A DNA stretch of 64,000 nt from Atopobiaceae bacterium (GTDB lineage: Bacteria > Actinomycetota > Coriobacteriia > Coriobacteriales > Atopobiaceae). Numbering within the stretch: the first letter of the stretch is position 1; each line of letters begins with the position of its first letter. The stretch is from assembly GCA_017510785.1 (NCBI GenBank), contig JAFWMH010000034.1:1-64000 (forward strand). Direction: 5' to 3'. A program made the position numbers and the translations under genes. Shown here one piece after another: positions 27,593 through 36,756 of the stretch. Below the pieces are notes generated by a model. The model saw only the letters and a program-made list of their open reading frames with translations. It had not been told where the DNA came from and did not search any database.

Positions 27593-28531
27593 ATGCAGTC
27601 AAAAACAAGCAGTGCGCAAGCACAGGTCGTACGTGTTGGCAAGGGATGCCTCGCCGCGGCTTTCGGCATGGCGGCATTCTCGCCTCAAATCGCCTACGCG
27701 CTCACAGTTGAGGACGCGTGGCAGCAAATGACGTCGTCGCCCGTTCCACTTGCGTGCGCGGGTGTGGGATTCGTAGTTGGTGCGGGGCTTGTGGGCGTCG
27801 TTTCCTCGGGTGTTCACAAGGCAAAGATTGCCTCCATCGAGGAGCGTTTGCAAACTATGGAGGACCGCTTGTCGCAACTCGATGCGCAAGGATCAGCAGA
27901 GAAAAGCCCGGACGTGCAGCTCAAGCACGCGAAACATGTGGCAAGGAACGGCGAACCCTCTGTGACTCTTTCGCAAAGCGCGTCAAAGGACGCGGTTGAG
28001 CAGGAATCCGAGGCCGAAGCGGAGCTTGAGCCGGAGCATGAGCCGCTGCCCGAAGCCGATGCTGAGGTCGAAGCCGATGCTCATTTCGAGCGCTTGTCGC
28101 ATGAGAGCAAAACACACATGATGCCCGTCATCGAGCGCGGAGCGTTTTTGGGCAACACTGGCTCTACGGGCGCGCTCGATCGAACGCATGCCACTGAAGT
28201 GATGAAGCGTCTCGATGGCGGGACGAAGTCGCGCATGATCGAGCGGCGTATCCCCTCGCTCGACGCGCTCATTTTGCGGGAGATTCCCATTCCCGAGGAA
28301 GAGAACGACTTTACGGACCCCGAGCTCTTCGATCCCGAAGCATATGTGGATAAAATCATGCGCGAGGAAATCCAGCATAGGGAGGACGAGGCGGCTCGCA
28401 GGTTTACGCGCGCAAACCTCACGGTGTTCGAGGGCGCAGGCGCCTCGGCGGATGCGCGACAGGCCGACGAAGAGCCAGGAAGCAAAACGCCCACGCAGCG
28501 CTACGTTGCCGCCTGGAGTCGCGAGGCATAG
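27593..28531 (+). CDS. Membrane-anchored hypothetical protein with acidic tail, 312 aa
   Basis: I start at the ATG at 27593 (MQSKTSSAQAQ), which follows CGGAGC and fits the promoter. Residues 14-32 and 46-70 are hydrophobic (GCLAAAFGMAAFSPQIAYAL; LACAGVGFVVGAGLVGVVSS). A short coiled coil, a Glu/Ala-rich linker (ESEAEAELEPEHEPLPEADA) and a soluble tail with SLDALILREIPIPEEEN follow. I do not recognise a family. It is followed with one base between by the VanZ-like gene, so the two are likely cotranscribed. Confidence 0.75.
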   Translation: MQSKTSSAQAQVVRVGKGCLAAAFGMAAFSPQIAYALTVEDAWQQMTSSPVPLACAGVGFVVGAGLVGVVSSGVHKAKIASIEERLQTMEDRLSQLDAQGSAEKSPDVQLKHAKHVARNGEPSVTLSQSASKDAVEQESEAEAELEPEHEPLPEADAEVEADAHFERLSHESKTHMMPVIERGAFLGNTGSTGALDRTHATEVMKRLDGGTKSRMIERRIPSLDALILREIPIPEEENDFTDPELFDPEAYVDKIMREEIQHREDEAARRFTRANLTVFEGAGASADARQADEEPGSKTPTQRYVAAWSREA

Positions 28532-28532
28532 C

Positions 28533-29108
28533 GTGGGTTCGCAAGGCTTTGCGGGTTCCAACGGCGCCGTGGGTTCCAACGGCGCCGCATGCTCCGGTGG
28601 CGCGGGCCCTACCGGTACTAGCTCCAGCAAGCGGTCGCGCGTAATATGGACGCTGCTCCTCGTCGCGTGGCTTGGCTTCATATGGGGCCATTCAATGGTG
28701 CCGGGCGACGAGTCGACCTTGGAGTCCTCGCGATTCGTGTTTTTGGTGCGGCCGATTTTCGAGTTGTTCGGGTCGAGTGACGAGCGGCTCATGACGTTCG
28801 TCATACGCAAAATCGCCCACTTTAGCGAATACGCCGTGCTCATGGCGATTGGCATTGGCACGGCGCGCGCGTGGTTTCGCAACAGGCGTGCGCGGCTTGC
28901 GATGCTTGCGGCGCTGTGGGTGGCCGTGCCTTCGCTCGACGAAACGATTCAGTACTTTGTGCCGGGGCGCGACGCCCGCGTAACGGATGTTCTTATCGAC
29001 ATGGCCGGCGGCCTCACCGGCATGCTCCTCGTTCGGGCGTGGCTGCGGCGGCATAGCACCCGAAACGCCCGTAAGTCACAAACTACCGGGGAGTCTCGCT
29101 CACGGTAA
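28533..29108 (+). CDS. VanZ-family membrane protein, 191 aa
   Basis: The C-terminal 150 residues carry the VanZ layout: a first helix (VIWTLLLVAWLGFIWGHS) with a following SMVP-like segment, VIRKIAHFSEYAVLMAIGIG, and SLDETIQYFVPGRDARVTDV. The GTG at 28533, one base after the preceding stop, is the likely start. It gives a Gly/Ser-rich N-terminus with a duplicated GSNGA (a repeated DNA word near 28553 and 28571). An open frame reaching further upstream overlaps the previous gene and is not protein-like. VanZ relatives affect glycopeptide resistance; the role here is unknown. Confidence 0.85.
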   Translation: MGSQGFAGSNGAVGSNGAACSGGAGPTGTSSSKRSRVIWTLLLVAWLGFIWGHSMVPGDESTLESSRFVFLVRPIFELFGSSDERLMTFVIRKIAHFSEYAVLMAIGIGTARAWFRNRRARLAMLAALWVAVPSLDETIQYFVPGRDARVTDVLIDMAGGLTGMLLVRAWLRRHSTRNARKSQTTGESRSR

Positions 29109-29190
29109 GTCCGCTCCCGCTCGATTCCGCTATACTGTTGCCTGTTTTGCAAACGCAACGAAAAGTGCAACGAGCAGCAGGGAGTCTACC

Positions 29191-30681
29191 GTGGAAACGT
29201 TGTATCACAGCACGCGCGATGCGCGCGATACCATGAGCAGCAAGCAGGCAATTCTCACCGGCATAGCCCCCGATGGCGGATTGTTCGTATGTGACAATAT
29301 CACGCAGGCCACAGTGGACCTCGCCGCCATATGCGCGCAGGAGTATCATGCCACGGCCCGCGACGTGCTGGGCACGCTTCTGAGCGACTTTACAGCCGAC
29401 GAGATCGCCGCCTGCGTGGAGGGCGCCTACGGCGAGCAGTGGGATACGAAGGCCATCACGCCGCTCACGCCAATTGGCGCCGACTGGCTTCTCGAGCTCT
29501 ACCACGGCCCTACGTGCGCCTTTAAGGACGTGGCACTCCAAATGCTTCCCCGACTCATGAGCGTGGCGCGCACCTCTGCGGGCGATGGCAAGAACGTTAT
29601 GATTCTCACCGCCACCTCGGGCGATACCGGCAAGGCCGCGCTCGAAGGCTTTGCCGACGTTGCGGGGACGGGCGTAACGGTGTTTTATCCCGATGGCAAG
29701 GTTTCGGACGTGCAGCGCCTGCAAATGGTTTGTCAGCGCGGAGGCAACGTGGCCGTGGCAGGCATTCGCGGCAACTTCGACGATGCACAAACTGAGGTCA
29801 AGCGCATTTTTGCCGACGACGCCATCCGCGGCCGCCTTGCCGACGCGGGATGCGTGCTCTCGAGTGCGAACTCCATCAACGTGGGCCGTCTCGTGCCGCA
29901 GGTTACGTACTACTTCGACGCCTACTCGCAGCTCGTGCGTTCGGGCACCATCACCGTAGGCGAGCAAATCGACTTTTGCGTGCCGACCGGCAACTTTGGA
30001 GACGTGCTTGCGGGCTACTACGCCAAGCTGCTCGGGCTTCCCGTGGGGCGTCTCATCGTTGCCTCGAACGCGAACAACGTGCTCACGGACTTCATTACCA
30101 CCGGCACGTACGACCGTCGTCGCACGTTCCACAAAACGATTTCGCCCTCGATGGACATCCTCGTCTCGTCGAACCTGGAGCGTCTCGTGTACTACCTGAG
30201 CGGTGGCGACTGTGAGCTCATCGCCTCCTACATGGCCGACCTCGCGAACAAGGGTCACTACACCGTTTCGCCGGCCATTTTGGAAAAGCTGCAGGCAGAC
30301 TTCGGCTGCGGTTGCGCCGACGACGACGCTACGCGTGCCACAATTCGCGCGACGTGGAACGAGCTGGGTGTGCTCATCGATACCCACACCGCAGTGGGCA
30401 AGGCCGTGCTCGACGAGTATCCCAACGAAGGACGGCAACGCGTGTGCCTATCCACTGCCTCGCCGTACAAGTTCTCGGCCGACGTGCTCGCGGCACTTGG
30501 GCACGACGTTTCGGGGCTCGACGGGTTTGCCTGCATGGACAAGCTCGAGGCGCTCACGAACACCACGGCGCCCGAGCAGCTTTCGGGCCTGCGCTCGGCG
30601 GCCGAAAGGCACACGGCCGTGTGCGACCGCGACGAGATGGGCGCCTTCGTGGAGGACGCCTGCGCGCGGATTTTCGCGTGA
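29191..30681 (+). CDS. thrC: Threonine synthase, 496 aa
   Basis: The GTG at 29191, after CAGGGAG, gives METLYHSTRDARD, the family's N-terminus. It has GPTCAFKDVALQMLPRL with the PLP-binding Lys, ILTATSGDTGKAALEGF, SINVGRLVPQ and CVPTGNFGDVLAGYYAK, all conserved blocks of the long (type 2) threonine synthases. It converts O-phosphohomoserine to threonine. It heads a cluster with hom, lysC and asd. A TATACT at 29131-29136 may be the -10. Confidence 0.96.
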   Translation: METLYHSTRDARDTMSSKQAILTGIAPDGGLFVCDNITQATVDLAAICAQEYHATARDVLGTLLSDFTADEIAACVEGAYGEQWDTKAITPLTPIGADWLLELYHGPTCAFKDVALQMLPRLMSVARTSAGDGKNVMILTATSGDTGKAALEGFADVAGTGVTVFYPDGKVSDVQRLQMVCQRGGNVAVAGIRGNFDDAQTEVKRIFADDAIRGRLADAGCVLSSANSINVGRLVPQVTYYFDAYSQLVRSGTITVGEQIDFCVPTGNFGDVLAGYYAKLLGLPVGRLIVASNANNVLTDFITTGTYDRRRTFHKTISPSMDILVSSNLERLVYYLSGGDCELIASYMADLANKGHYTVSPAILEKLQADFGCGCADDDATRATIRATWNELGVLIDTHTAVGKAVLDEYPNEGRQRVCLSTASPYKFSADVLAALGHDVSGLDGFACMDKLEALTNTTAPEQLSGLRSAAERHTAVCDRDEMGAFVEDACARIFA

Positions 30682-30740
30682 GGCAATTGGTGTATTCTGT
30701 AGGGCTATGTAATGCAAGCGAGTTTATCTAAGAGGTTCTT

Positions 30741-31871
30741 ATGAAAATCGCCCTTTTGGGACACGGGACCGTGGGCCGTGGAGTTGACGACATCATCCGC
30801 GCACGCGTTCCGGAAGTTGAGGTGGCGCGCATTCTCGAGCTTCCCGACCGCATAACCGACGAACGCATGACTTCGAACTTCGACGACATCCTTAACGATG
30901 CGAGCATCGAGCTCGTGGTTGAGTGCATGGGTGGCATCGAGCCTGCCCATACCTTTATTGCGGCGGCGCTCAAGGCGCGCAAGCACGTGGTTACGTCGAA
31001 CAAGGCCGTTGTTGCCGCGCATTTTGGCGAGTTCGCGCAGCTCGCGACGGAAAACGACGTTGCGTTTTTAGTAGAAGCCGCGGTCGGCGGTGGCATTCCG
31101 TGGATTGCGAGCATCAACAAGGTGCGTCGCATCGACGAGGTGTCGTACTTCATGGGCATCATGAACGGCACCACGAACTATATTCTGGAGTCCATGCGTC
31201 GGGAGCGCCTCGACTTCAACGTGGCGCTCGGCCGTGCACAGGAGCTGGGCTATGCCGAGGCCGACCCTTCCGCCGATATCGATGGCATAGACGTGGCGAA
31301 CAAAACCATCATTAGCGCTTGCGTGGCGTTCGATGTGGACTGTGTGCGCGATTTCCCCGTTACGGGCATCCGGACCATCACTAAGCGCGACATCGACTTC
31401 TTCTCGTCGCGTGGTCTCGTGGTGAAGCTTTTTGGAGGCGGGCGAAGCGTGGACGGGCGCTATGCCGTGACGGTGGAGCCCGTTGCCATCCCGTACTCGG
31501 CCATGGAGGCCGCGGTGCCCTCTAACTTCAACATCCTTTCGGTTGAGGGAATGACGGTTGGTCCGCTCAAGTTCTACGGACAAGGTGCGGGGAGTTTGCC
31601 TACGGGCAACGCCATCGTGCAGGACGTCATCGACGTGGCGCATGGGCGCAGGCAAGTCTACAACTTCTCGCGAGGCCTGCAGTACGATCCTGCGCTCATC
31701 ATGAGCGATTTCGTGATTCGTGCTACGAGGTGTCCGGTGTATGGCGAGACGTGGGCTCCGGGTGTTTGGCGCGTGCGCAACCTCACGGCAGAAAAGGCAC
31801 GGGCTTTGCTCGAAGAGATTTGGGAATACGATCCGACGGCGTTTATGGCGGCACTTCCACGGGAGGTATAG
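30741..31871 (+). CDS. hom: Homoserine dehydrogenase, 376 aa (no ACT domain)
   Basis: AAGAGG precedes the ATG. It has ALLGHGTVGRGV (Rossmann), VTSNKAVVAAHFGEF, the hallmark YFMGIMNGTTNYILESM and ELGYAEADPSADIDGIDVAN. It ends after the catalytic domain; many homologues carry a further ACT domain of about 50-80 residues, missing here, so feedback inhibition by threonine may be altered. It reduces aspartate semialdehyde to homoserine. It sits 59 bases after thrC and three before lysC. Confidence 0.96.
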   Translation: MKIALLGHGTVGRGVDDIIRARVPEVEVARILELPDRITDERMTSNFDDILNDASIELVVECMGGIEPAHTFIAAALKARKHVVTSNKAVVAAHFGEFAQLATENDVAFLVEAAVGGGIPWIASINKVRRIDEVSYFMGIMNGTTNYILESMRRERLDFNVALGRAQELGYAEADPSADIDGIDVANKTIISACVAFDVDCVRDFPVTGIRTITKRDIDFFSSRGLVVKLFGGGRSVDGRYAVTVEPVAIPYSAMEAAVPSNFNILSVEGMTVGPLKFYGQGAGSLPTGNAIVQDVIDVAHGRRQVYNFSRGLQYDPALIMSDFVIRATRCPVYGETWAPGVWRVRNLTAEKARALLEEIWEYDPTAFMAALPREV

Positions 31872-31874
31872 CAC

Positions 31875-33209
31875 ATGATTAAGGTAGCCAAGTTTGGCGG
31901 CTCGAGCGTTGCGGACGCAGAGCAGTTCAAAAAGGTTCACGCTATCGTTAAGGCCGACCCCGAGCGTACCTACGTGGTGGTTTCGGCGTCGGGCAAGCGC
32001 TCGAGCAGCGACAACAAGATCACCGACCTGCTCCTTCTTGTAAACGCGCACATCCAGTATGGCGTGGACTGCAGTGGGCTTTTGGCAACCATCGAGCAGC
32101 GGTACCTCGATATCGCGCTCGAGCTCGGCCTCAAGTTTCCCGTGGGCGAGGAGTTCGCACGCTTCGCAGAGAATATCAAGAGCTATTCCCCCGACTTTAT
32201 TGTTTCGCGCGGCGAGTGGTTTACGGCGCAGCTCATGGCCGAATACCTGGACATGCCATTCGTGGACTCTGCCGACGTGGTGATGTTCCATCACGACGGT
32301 ACCATCGACATGGAGCGTACGCAAATCAGGCTGCGCGAGGCCATTATCCATACGGGCGGTTCGTTTGTGCTGCCGGGATTCTACGGCTCCACCGTTGACG
32401 GGCAAATCAAGCTCTTCAAGCGTGGCGGCGGCGACATTACAGGTGCGATTCTCGCTCGTTGCATCGATGCGGGCATCTACGAAAACTGGACGGACGTCTC
32501 AGGCTTCTTGGCTGCCGACCCTCGCATCGTAGACAAGCCCCGCGGGATTCATCGCATTACCTTCGAGGAAATGCGCGAGCTCTCCTATATGGGTGCCTCC
32601 GTGTTGCAGGAAGAGGCAATCTTCCCGGTGCGCGAGGTGAACATTCCAATCCAAATTAAGAACACCAACGCGCCTGACGAGTTTGGCACTATCATTCGCG
32701 AGACGGCTAACGAGCATGCGCGTGAGCACCTCATTACCGGCATCGCGGGCAAAAAGGACTTTGTGGGCATCTATGTGCAGCGAGCGCACATGTCGAACGA
32801 AGTCGGTCGTGTACGGCGGGCACTAAGCATTCTGGAACGCTATGGCGTTTCGGTTGAGCACATTCCCACGGGCGTGGACTCGTTCTCCATCGTGGTGAAC
32901 GGTGCGGACGTTAAGGATTCCATCTACTCCATCGTCGCCGACATCCAGCGCGACCTGGAGCCCGATACCATTAACGTGCTGCCTGGCCTTGCGCTCATTA
33001 GCGTGGTGGGTCGCAACATGAGCCGCCGCGTGGGTACGTCCGGACAGATTTTTGGTGCGCTTGGCGAGGCAGGCATCAACATTCGTATGATTACGCAGAG
33101 CTCGCAGGAAATCAGCATCATCGTAGGCGTTCAAAACGAGGACTTCGAAAAGGCTATTCGTGTGATTTACGAGCGTTTTGGCGATGCCGTGGTGGTGCGC
33201 GAGCGATAG
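31875..33209 (+). CDS. lysC: Aspartate kinase, 444 aa
   Basis: GGGAGG lies before the ATG, which follows the hom stop by three bases. KVAKFGGSSVADAEQF is the conserved N-terminus, GGGDITGAILARCIDA and WTDVSGFLAADPRI are catalytic-domain blocks, and two ACT-type regulatory segments follow from about residue 295 (SIVVNGADV; ALISVVGRNMSRRVGTSGQI). The length fits the monofunctional class with no separate beta-subunit start evident. It catalyses the first step of the aspartate pathway, in an operon with hom and thrC. Confidence 0.96.
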   Translation: MIKVAKFGGSSVADAEQFKKVHAIVKADPERTYVVVSASGKRSSSDNKITDLLLLVNAHIQYGVDCSGLLATIEQRYLDIALELGLKFPVGEEFARFAENIKSYSPDFIVSRGEWFTAQLMAEYLDMPFVDSADVVMFHHDGTIDMERTQIRLREAIIHTGGSFVLPGFYGSTVDGQIKLFKRGGGDITGAILARCIDAGIYENWTDVSGFLAADPRIVDKPRGIHRITFEEMRELSYMGASVLQEEAIFPVREVNIPIQIKNTNAPDEFGTIIRETANEHAREHLITGIAGKKDFVGIYVQRAHMSNEVGRVRRALSILERYGVSVEHIPTGVDSFSIVVNGADVKDSIYSIVADIQRDLEPDTINVLPGLALISVVGRNMSRRVGTSGQIFGALGEAGINIRMITQSSQEISIIVGVQNEDFEKAIRVIYERFGDAVVVRER

Positions 33210-33226
33210 GGGAATAGGTTAGGTTG

Positions 33227-33287
33227 GCTGGCACGAGCAGTTGGCCGGGTTGACTTGGATTAGGTCTCTCGGCCACCTAGTGCCAGC
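33227..33287 (+). other. Nested stem structure between lysC and asd
   Basis: gctggcac (33227-33234) pairs with gtgccagc (33280-33287), and inside it tggccg (33242-33247) pairs with cggcca (33270-33275). There is no T run. It may be an attenuator, a processing site or only a stabilising hairpin in the 125-base gap before asd. Confidence 0.45.
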
Positions 33288-33334
33288 AGCGGGCTCGAAG
33301 CTTGCATTCGGGGGACTCGGAAGAAGGAGCAAAA

Positions 33335-34342
33335 ATGGCAGATAAGGTCGTAGGAATCCTTGGTGCTACCGGCGTTGTTGGCCGGCAGATGTTGCAATGC
33401 CTCGAGGAGCGCGACTTCCCCGTGGCGCGTCTCGTGCCACTGGCGAGTGCACGCTCGGCAGGCAAGAAGATCGCCTTCCGGGGCGAGGACGTAGAGATTG
33501 TTGAGGCGGTTCCCGATGCGTTCGAGGGCATCGACATTCTGCTCGGTGCGGCCGACGACGCCACGGCAAAGCGGCTTCTGCCCGAAGCGGTGAAGCGTGG
33601 TGCCGTGTGCGTGGACAACAGCCATGCGTTCCGCCTCGACGACGATGTGCCTCTGGTGATTCCCGAAATAAACGCCGAGGACGTGAAGTGGCACAACGGT
33701 ATTATCTCCAATCCCAACTGCGCTACGATTATTGGCCTCGTGCCGCTGTGGCCGCTGCATAAGGTTGCCGGCCTCACACGCATAATTGCGAGCACGTATC
33801 AGGCGGCTTCGGGGGCTGGCATGCCTGGCCTTAATGAGCTGGAGCGCGAGATGGCGCTTGTGGCGAAGGGCGAGCCGGTGGGGGAGACCGCACCGTTTGC
33901 GTACCAGCTTGCGGCCAACCTCATTCCTCAGATTGGTGGCTTCAAGGACGAGCTCTATACGTCCGAGGAAATCAAAATGGGCAACGAGGGACGCAAGATT
34001 TGCCACCTGCCGAACTTGCGCGTTAACTGCACGTGCGTGCGCGTGCCCATTATGCGCTCGCACTCCGAGTCGATAACCGCGGAGTTCGAGAGACCCATCA
34101 CTCCCGATGAGGCCCGTGCCGCGCTTGAGGCGGCACCTGGCGTGAAGGTCGTGGACGATCCTGCTGCAATGCGCTACCCCATGCCGCTCGAGACGAGCGA
34201 CCAGGATCTCGTGTTCGTGGGACGCATCCGTCGCGACACCTCCGCGCCTGATGGCGTGAACGCCATCACCTTCTTCTGCTGCGGCGACCAAATCCGCAAG
34301 GGTGCAGCGACCAACGCAGTACAAATCGCAGAGTTGCTGTAA
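33335..34342 (+). CDS. asd: Aspartate-semialdehyde dehydrogenase, 335 aa
   Basis: GAAGGAG precedes the ATG at 33335. VVGILGATGVVGRQML is the NADP-binding start, ISNPNCATIIGLVPL contains the active-site Cys, and YQAASGAGMPGLNELERE is the substrate-binding stretch. It reduces aspartyl phosphate to the semialdehyde, linking lysC to hom and to lysine synthesis. The gene is 125 bases after lysC and co-oriented. Confidence 0.96.
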   Translation: MADKVVGILGATGVVGRQMLQCLEERDFPVARLVPLASARSAGKKIAFRGEDVEIVEAVPDAFEGIDILLGAADDATAKRLLPEAVKRGAVCVDNSHAFRLDDDVPLVIPEINAEDVKWHNGIISNPNCATIIGLVPLWPLHKVAGLTRIIASTYQAASGAGMPGLNELEREMALVAKGEPVGETAPFAYQLAANLIPQIGGFKDELYTSEEIKMGNEGRKICHLPNLRVNCTCVRVPIMRSHSESITAEFERPITPDEARAALEAAPGVKVVDDPAAMRYPMPLETSDQDLVFVGRIRRDTSAPDGVNAITFFCCGDQIRKGAATNAVQIAELL

Positions 34343-34351
34343 GTGACAAGA

Positions 34352-34383
34352 GAGACCGCGTTGCAACACTGTGGCGCGGTCTC
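34352..34383. terminator. Hairpin between convergent asd and NUDIX genes
   Basis: gagaccgcg (34352-34360) pairs with cgcggtctc (34375-34383). The T content after it is weak on both strands. The position between convergent genes suggests a shared terminator. Confidence 0.5.
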
Positions 34384-34449
34384 GCTTCTCGGGCGCCTTC
34401 CTCATGCGGGACATCGGGCGCGCAGGGAGGTTCCCTTCCTTGCTTTTCG

Positions 34450-35019
34450 TTATACCAAGCCGGCGGCTGCCGCGAGGACCGAAACGACGGTCTTTGCGTC
34501 TTCGATGAGGCCGGCTCGAATGGCCTCGACCATGTCGCCGATGGGGACCCACACCACATCGACGAATTCGCCGTCGTCGGGCTGTGCGTCGCCCTCCTCG
34601 AAGCCGAGGGCGGCGAATATGCGTGTTTTCTCGTTGTTGAAGCCGGGCGCTCCTGCCGTTACGGCCAGCGGTACGATTTCGGTTGCAACGAGGCCCGTCT
34701 CTTCCTCGAGTTCGCGCGCCGCGCATACGGCTGGGTCTTCACCGGGATCGAGTTTGCCGGCAGGGATTTCGAGCGACATGCGCTCCAACGCGACACGGTA
34801 TTGTCTTACAAGGCAAATCTTACCATCGCGCACGGCGCATACGCCCGCGCCGCCGTTGTGACGCACGATTTCGCGCCACGAGGTTGAATCGTCCGAAAGT
34901 CGCACGCTGAGCGTTTCCACGGTGAATATCCTGCCGTCCCACTCGTGTTTGACCCCTTCGATGCGTTCCACGTAACGTGCGTCCGGCTTGAGCAACTCGC
35001 GGATGGTGTCTAACGACAT
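34450..35019 (-). CDS. NUDIX hydrolase, ADP-ribose pyrophosphatase-like, 189 aa
   Basis: AAGGAGG precedes the ATG at 35019 on the minus strand. The NUDIX box reads GKLDPGEDPAVCAARELEEETG, with the family G-x5-E-x7-REUxEE-x-GU spacing. VRQYRVALERMSLEIPAGKL upstream is typical of ADP-ribose pyrophosphatases, with VTAGAPGFNNEKTRIFAA downstream. It hydrolyses nucleoside diphosphate derivatives in the cytosol. It is convergent with asd. Confidence 0.92.
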   Translation of the reverse strand: MSLDTIRELLKPDARYVERIEGVKHEWDGRIFTVETLSVRLSDDSTSWREIVRHNGGAGVCAVRDGKICLVRQYRVALERMSLEIPAGKLDPGEDPAVCAARELEEETGLVATEIVPLAVTAGAPGFNNEKTRIFAALGFEEGDAQPDDGEFVDVVWVPIGDMVEAIRAGLIEDAKTVVSVLAAAAGLV

Positions 35020-35180
35020 TGTTTGCCTCCTTTTTTGGCTAAGAGCCTTGCGTGCGATGTTGGCCTATTGCCCACGGTTCGACTGCTCCGGTTATTTGAA
35101 CAAGTGGTTGTGGACAATTCGAATACCATCGGGATATGATAAACAAGTTTGACGCAGAGTGGTTGCAAAGGTAGGTTGAC

Positions 35181-35693
35181 ATGGCGAAAACAGTAACGCG
35201 CGTTAACGGACGCGGCGGGGAGAGCATGTGGTGCGAGGACGATAAGGTATGCTTTAAGTCCGGAAACACCGTTCACACCGAGAAGCGCGAAGACTTTGAG
35301 TTTTTTGACGTCGTGAATGTGGAAAAGGCTCGCGAAAAGGTAGGGGAGGCTCGCGACGTCGTGGGTGCGTGGACCGAGGCGACGGAGGGCACCAAGGGCA
35401 AAACGGTATTGCTTGCGGGCGGGGGCCGAGGGTTTTGCTGGGTGATGGAGACGAACAAAAGCCAGAGCCCGAGCGCGATAGGGTTTGCCCGCGAAATATG
35501 TGCAGCGGAAGAGGAAGAGGATCTGGAATACAAGTTGTATGCGGCCATCCAAACGCCAAAGGGAGCGGTGTTTACGATTGGCTCGATTGGATGCACGTTA
35601 GGCGCGTACTTTGTGCTGAGCAACTTCCAAAATCCCATCGTTGCGCTCATTCTTGCCGGGTTGGCGATATTCATGTTCGTGAACATCAAGTAG
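35181..35693 (+). CDS. Hypothetical protein with two C-terminal membrane helices, 170 aa
   Basis: AGGTAGG precedes the ATG. The first 110 residues are polar and contain a short central helix (EKAREKVGEARDVVGAW). The last 45 residues form two membrane segments (FTIGSIGCTLGAYFVLSNF; IVALILAGLAIFMFVNIK). No known domain is evident. It stands alone between the NUDIX gene and the tRNA genes. Confidence 0.7.
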   Translation: MAKTVTRVNGRGGESMWCEDDKVCFKSGNTVHTEKREDFEFFDVVNVEKAREKVGEARDVVGAWTEATEGTKGKTVLLAGGGRGFCWVMETNKSQSPSAIGFAREICAAEEEEDLEYKLYAAIQTPKGAVFTIGSIGCTLGAYFVLSNFQNPIVALILAGLAIFMFVNIK

Positions 35694-35782
35694 GAGGGCT
35701 CGAGGGCGTTCTTTTGGGCCGCGTCTGATTCAAACGGGAGTTGAGGGAAGGTTCACAGTTTCTGCACAAATGAAACTGACAC

Positions 35783-35811
35783 TTGCATTTGGGGCAAAGG
35801 TCGTGCAAAAT
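35783..35811 (+). promoter_or_regulatory. Possible tRNA promoter
   Basis: TTGCAT (35783-35788) and CAAAAT (35806-35811) are 17 bases apart, about 30 bases before tRNA-His. The match is moderate. Confidence 0.4.
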
Positions 35812-35840
35812 ACCTACTTGTCGAACGGAGCAGGTCAGAC

Positions 35841-35917
35841 GGTGGGTGTAGCTCAGTTGGCAGAGCGCCTGACTGTGGCTCAGGAGGTCCAGGGTTCGAG
35901 CCCCTGTACCCACCCCA
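35841..35917 (+). tRNA. tRNA-His (GTG)
   Basis: The acceptor GTGGGTG pairs with TACCCAC. The extra G at 35841 opposite C73 is the His G-1 identity element. The anticodon loop CTGTGGC gives GTG. The T-arm GGTTCGA is present and CCA is encoded at 35915-35917. Confidence 0.95.
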
Positions 35918-35932
35918 GTTCCGAGAAGACAA

Positions 35933-36008
<76 letters not shown>

Positions 36009-36018
36009 GGACTAAAAC

Positions 36019-36044
36019 GGCAGGCTTCATAGCCTGCCTTTTTT
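36019..36044 (+). terminator. Intrinsic terminator after tRNA-Lys
   Basis: ggcaggct pairs with agcctgcc across a TCAT loop, followed by six T. Confidence 0.9.
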
Positions 36045-36053
36045 GTTAGCTAT

Positions 36054-36130
36054 GCGCCCTTAGCTCAGGTGGATAGAGCAGGAGACTTCTAATCTCAAGG
36101 TCGGGGGTTCGAGTCCCTCAGGGCGCACCA
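36054..36130 (+). tRNA. tRNA-Arg (TCT)
   Basis: The acceptor GCGCCCT pairs with AGGGCGC. The anticodon loop CTTCTAA gives TCT. GGTTCGA lies in the T-arm and CCA is encoded at 36128-36130. The phage-like decayed segment starts downstream of its 3' end. Confidence 0.95.
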
Positions 36131-36139
36131 CACGTTTCC

Positions 36140-36171
36140 GCAGGTCAGACGCTTGTTTGACCTGCTTTTTT
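36140..36171 (+). terminator. Intrinsic terminator after tRNA-Arg
   Basis: gcaggtca (36140-36147) pairs with tgacctgc (36158-36165), followed by TTTTTT. Confidence 0.9.
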
Positions 36172-36612
36172 ATTCACTGTATTATGACTGCGGTCTGGAT
36201 TGGTATGTAAATGTACCTGAACCGATGTAAGTTAGCGTGCAACAGGCTGCACGTTATGGCCGACTTCGGACCCGCTCCAAGCAAAGGGCATCCCGCATCG
36301 GTTCCAAAATGCTGCTGAATATGAGGTGCCATTATGGCACTGGATTCTCTGGCCAGGATGTGATGCCCGTTGACAAGCGATGCATTTGCGAACGGTTTCG
36401 CTGCGGATGTTCTCGTAGATTCGCAATTCCATGGGTAAATAGTCGTTCCACACGAGAAACAGGCCTTAAACGCGAATACAGCAAGCCGTCTACCTGCGGA
36501 AACGCAAAACCCGATTATTTCTGGGCACAAAAAACGTCCTCCCCGCCGAAGCATGGAGGACGTTTACTCGTACCTTACTCGACCTGCACTCGTACCTACT
36601 CGTGCGTGTTGG
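36172..36612. other. No recognisable gene between tRNA-Arg and the phage-like segment
   Basis: Open frames here on both strands have poor composition and no ribosome binding site. I see no integrase or copy of the tRNA-Arg 3' end. Confidence 0.4.
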
Positions 36613-36756
36613 TCACCAAGCCGCTGGCGTACTCAGCGCGACCGCCAGCCATATCGCCGCGACGATGGCTACGCCGAACGCGATGGCCATGATTCCGACG
36701 CAGCCGCAGCCCGCAGCCCGGTCACGCTCTCCCTGGGTGTACGGTCCGTCTACCAT
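36613..36756 (-). CDS. Small membrane protein, 47 aa
   Basis: The ATG at 36756 overlaps the upstream stop (ATGGTAG), suggesting coupling to the ChW-like frame before it. After a polar start (MVDGPYTQGERDRAAG) one long membrane segment follows (GIMAIAFGVAIVAAIWLAVA). The size and position in a phage-like segment would suit a holin-like or accessory peptide, but there is no direct proof. Confidence 0.5.
   Translation of the reverse strand: MVDGPYTQGERDRAAGCGCVGIMAIAFGVAIVAAIWLAVALSTPAAW

Noticed and set aside
29083..30438. 451-aa reading frame on the minus strand
   Set aside because: It is fully antisense to thrC and lacks protein character.
31068..32405. 445-aa reading frame on the minus strand
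   Set aside because: It is antisense to hom and lysC and is a codon-bias shadow.
33210..33334. Known riboswitch (lysine or T-box) upstream of asd
   Set aside because: The nested stems do not show the conserved T-box or lysine-riboswitch sequence words; I report only a structured element.
33260..34726. 488-aa reading frame on the minus strand
   Set aside because: It is antisense to asd with Arg/His-rich composition and no motif or site.
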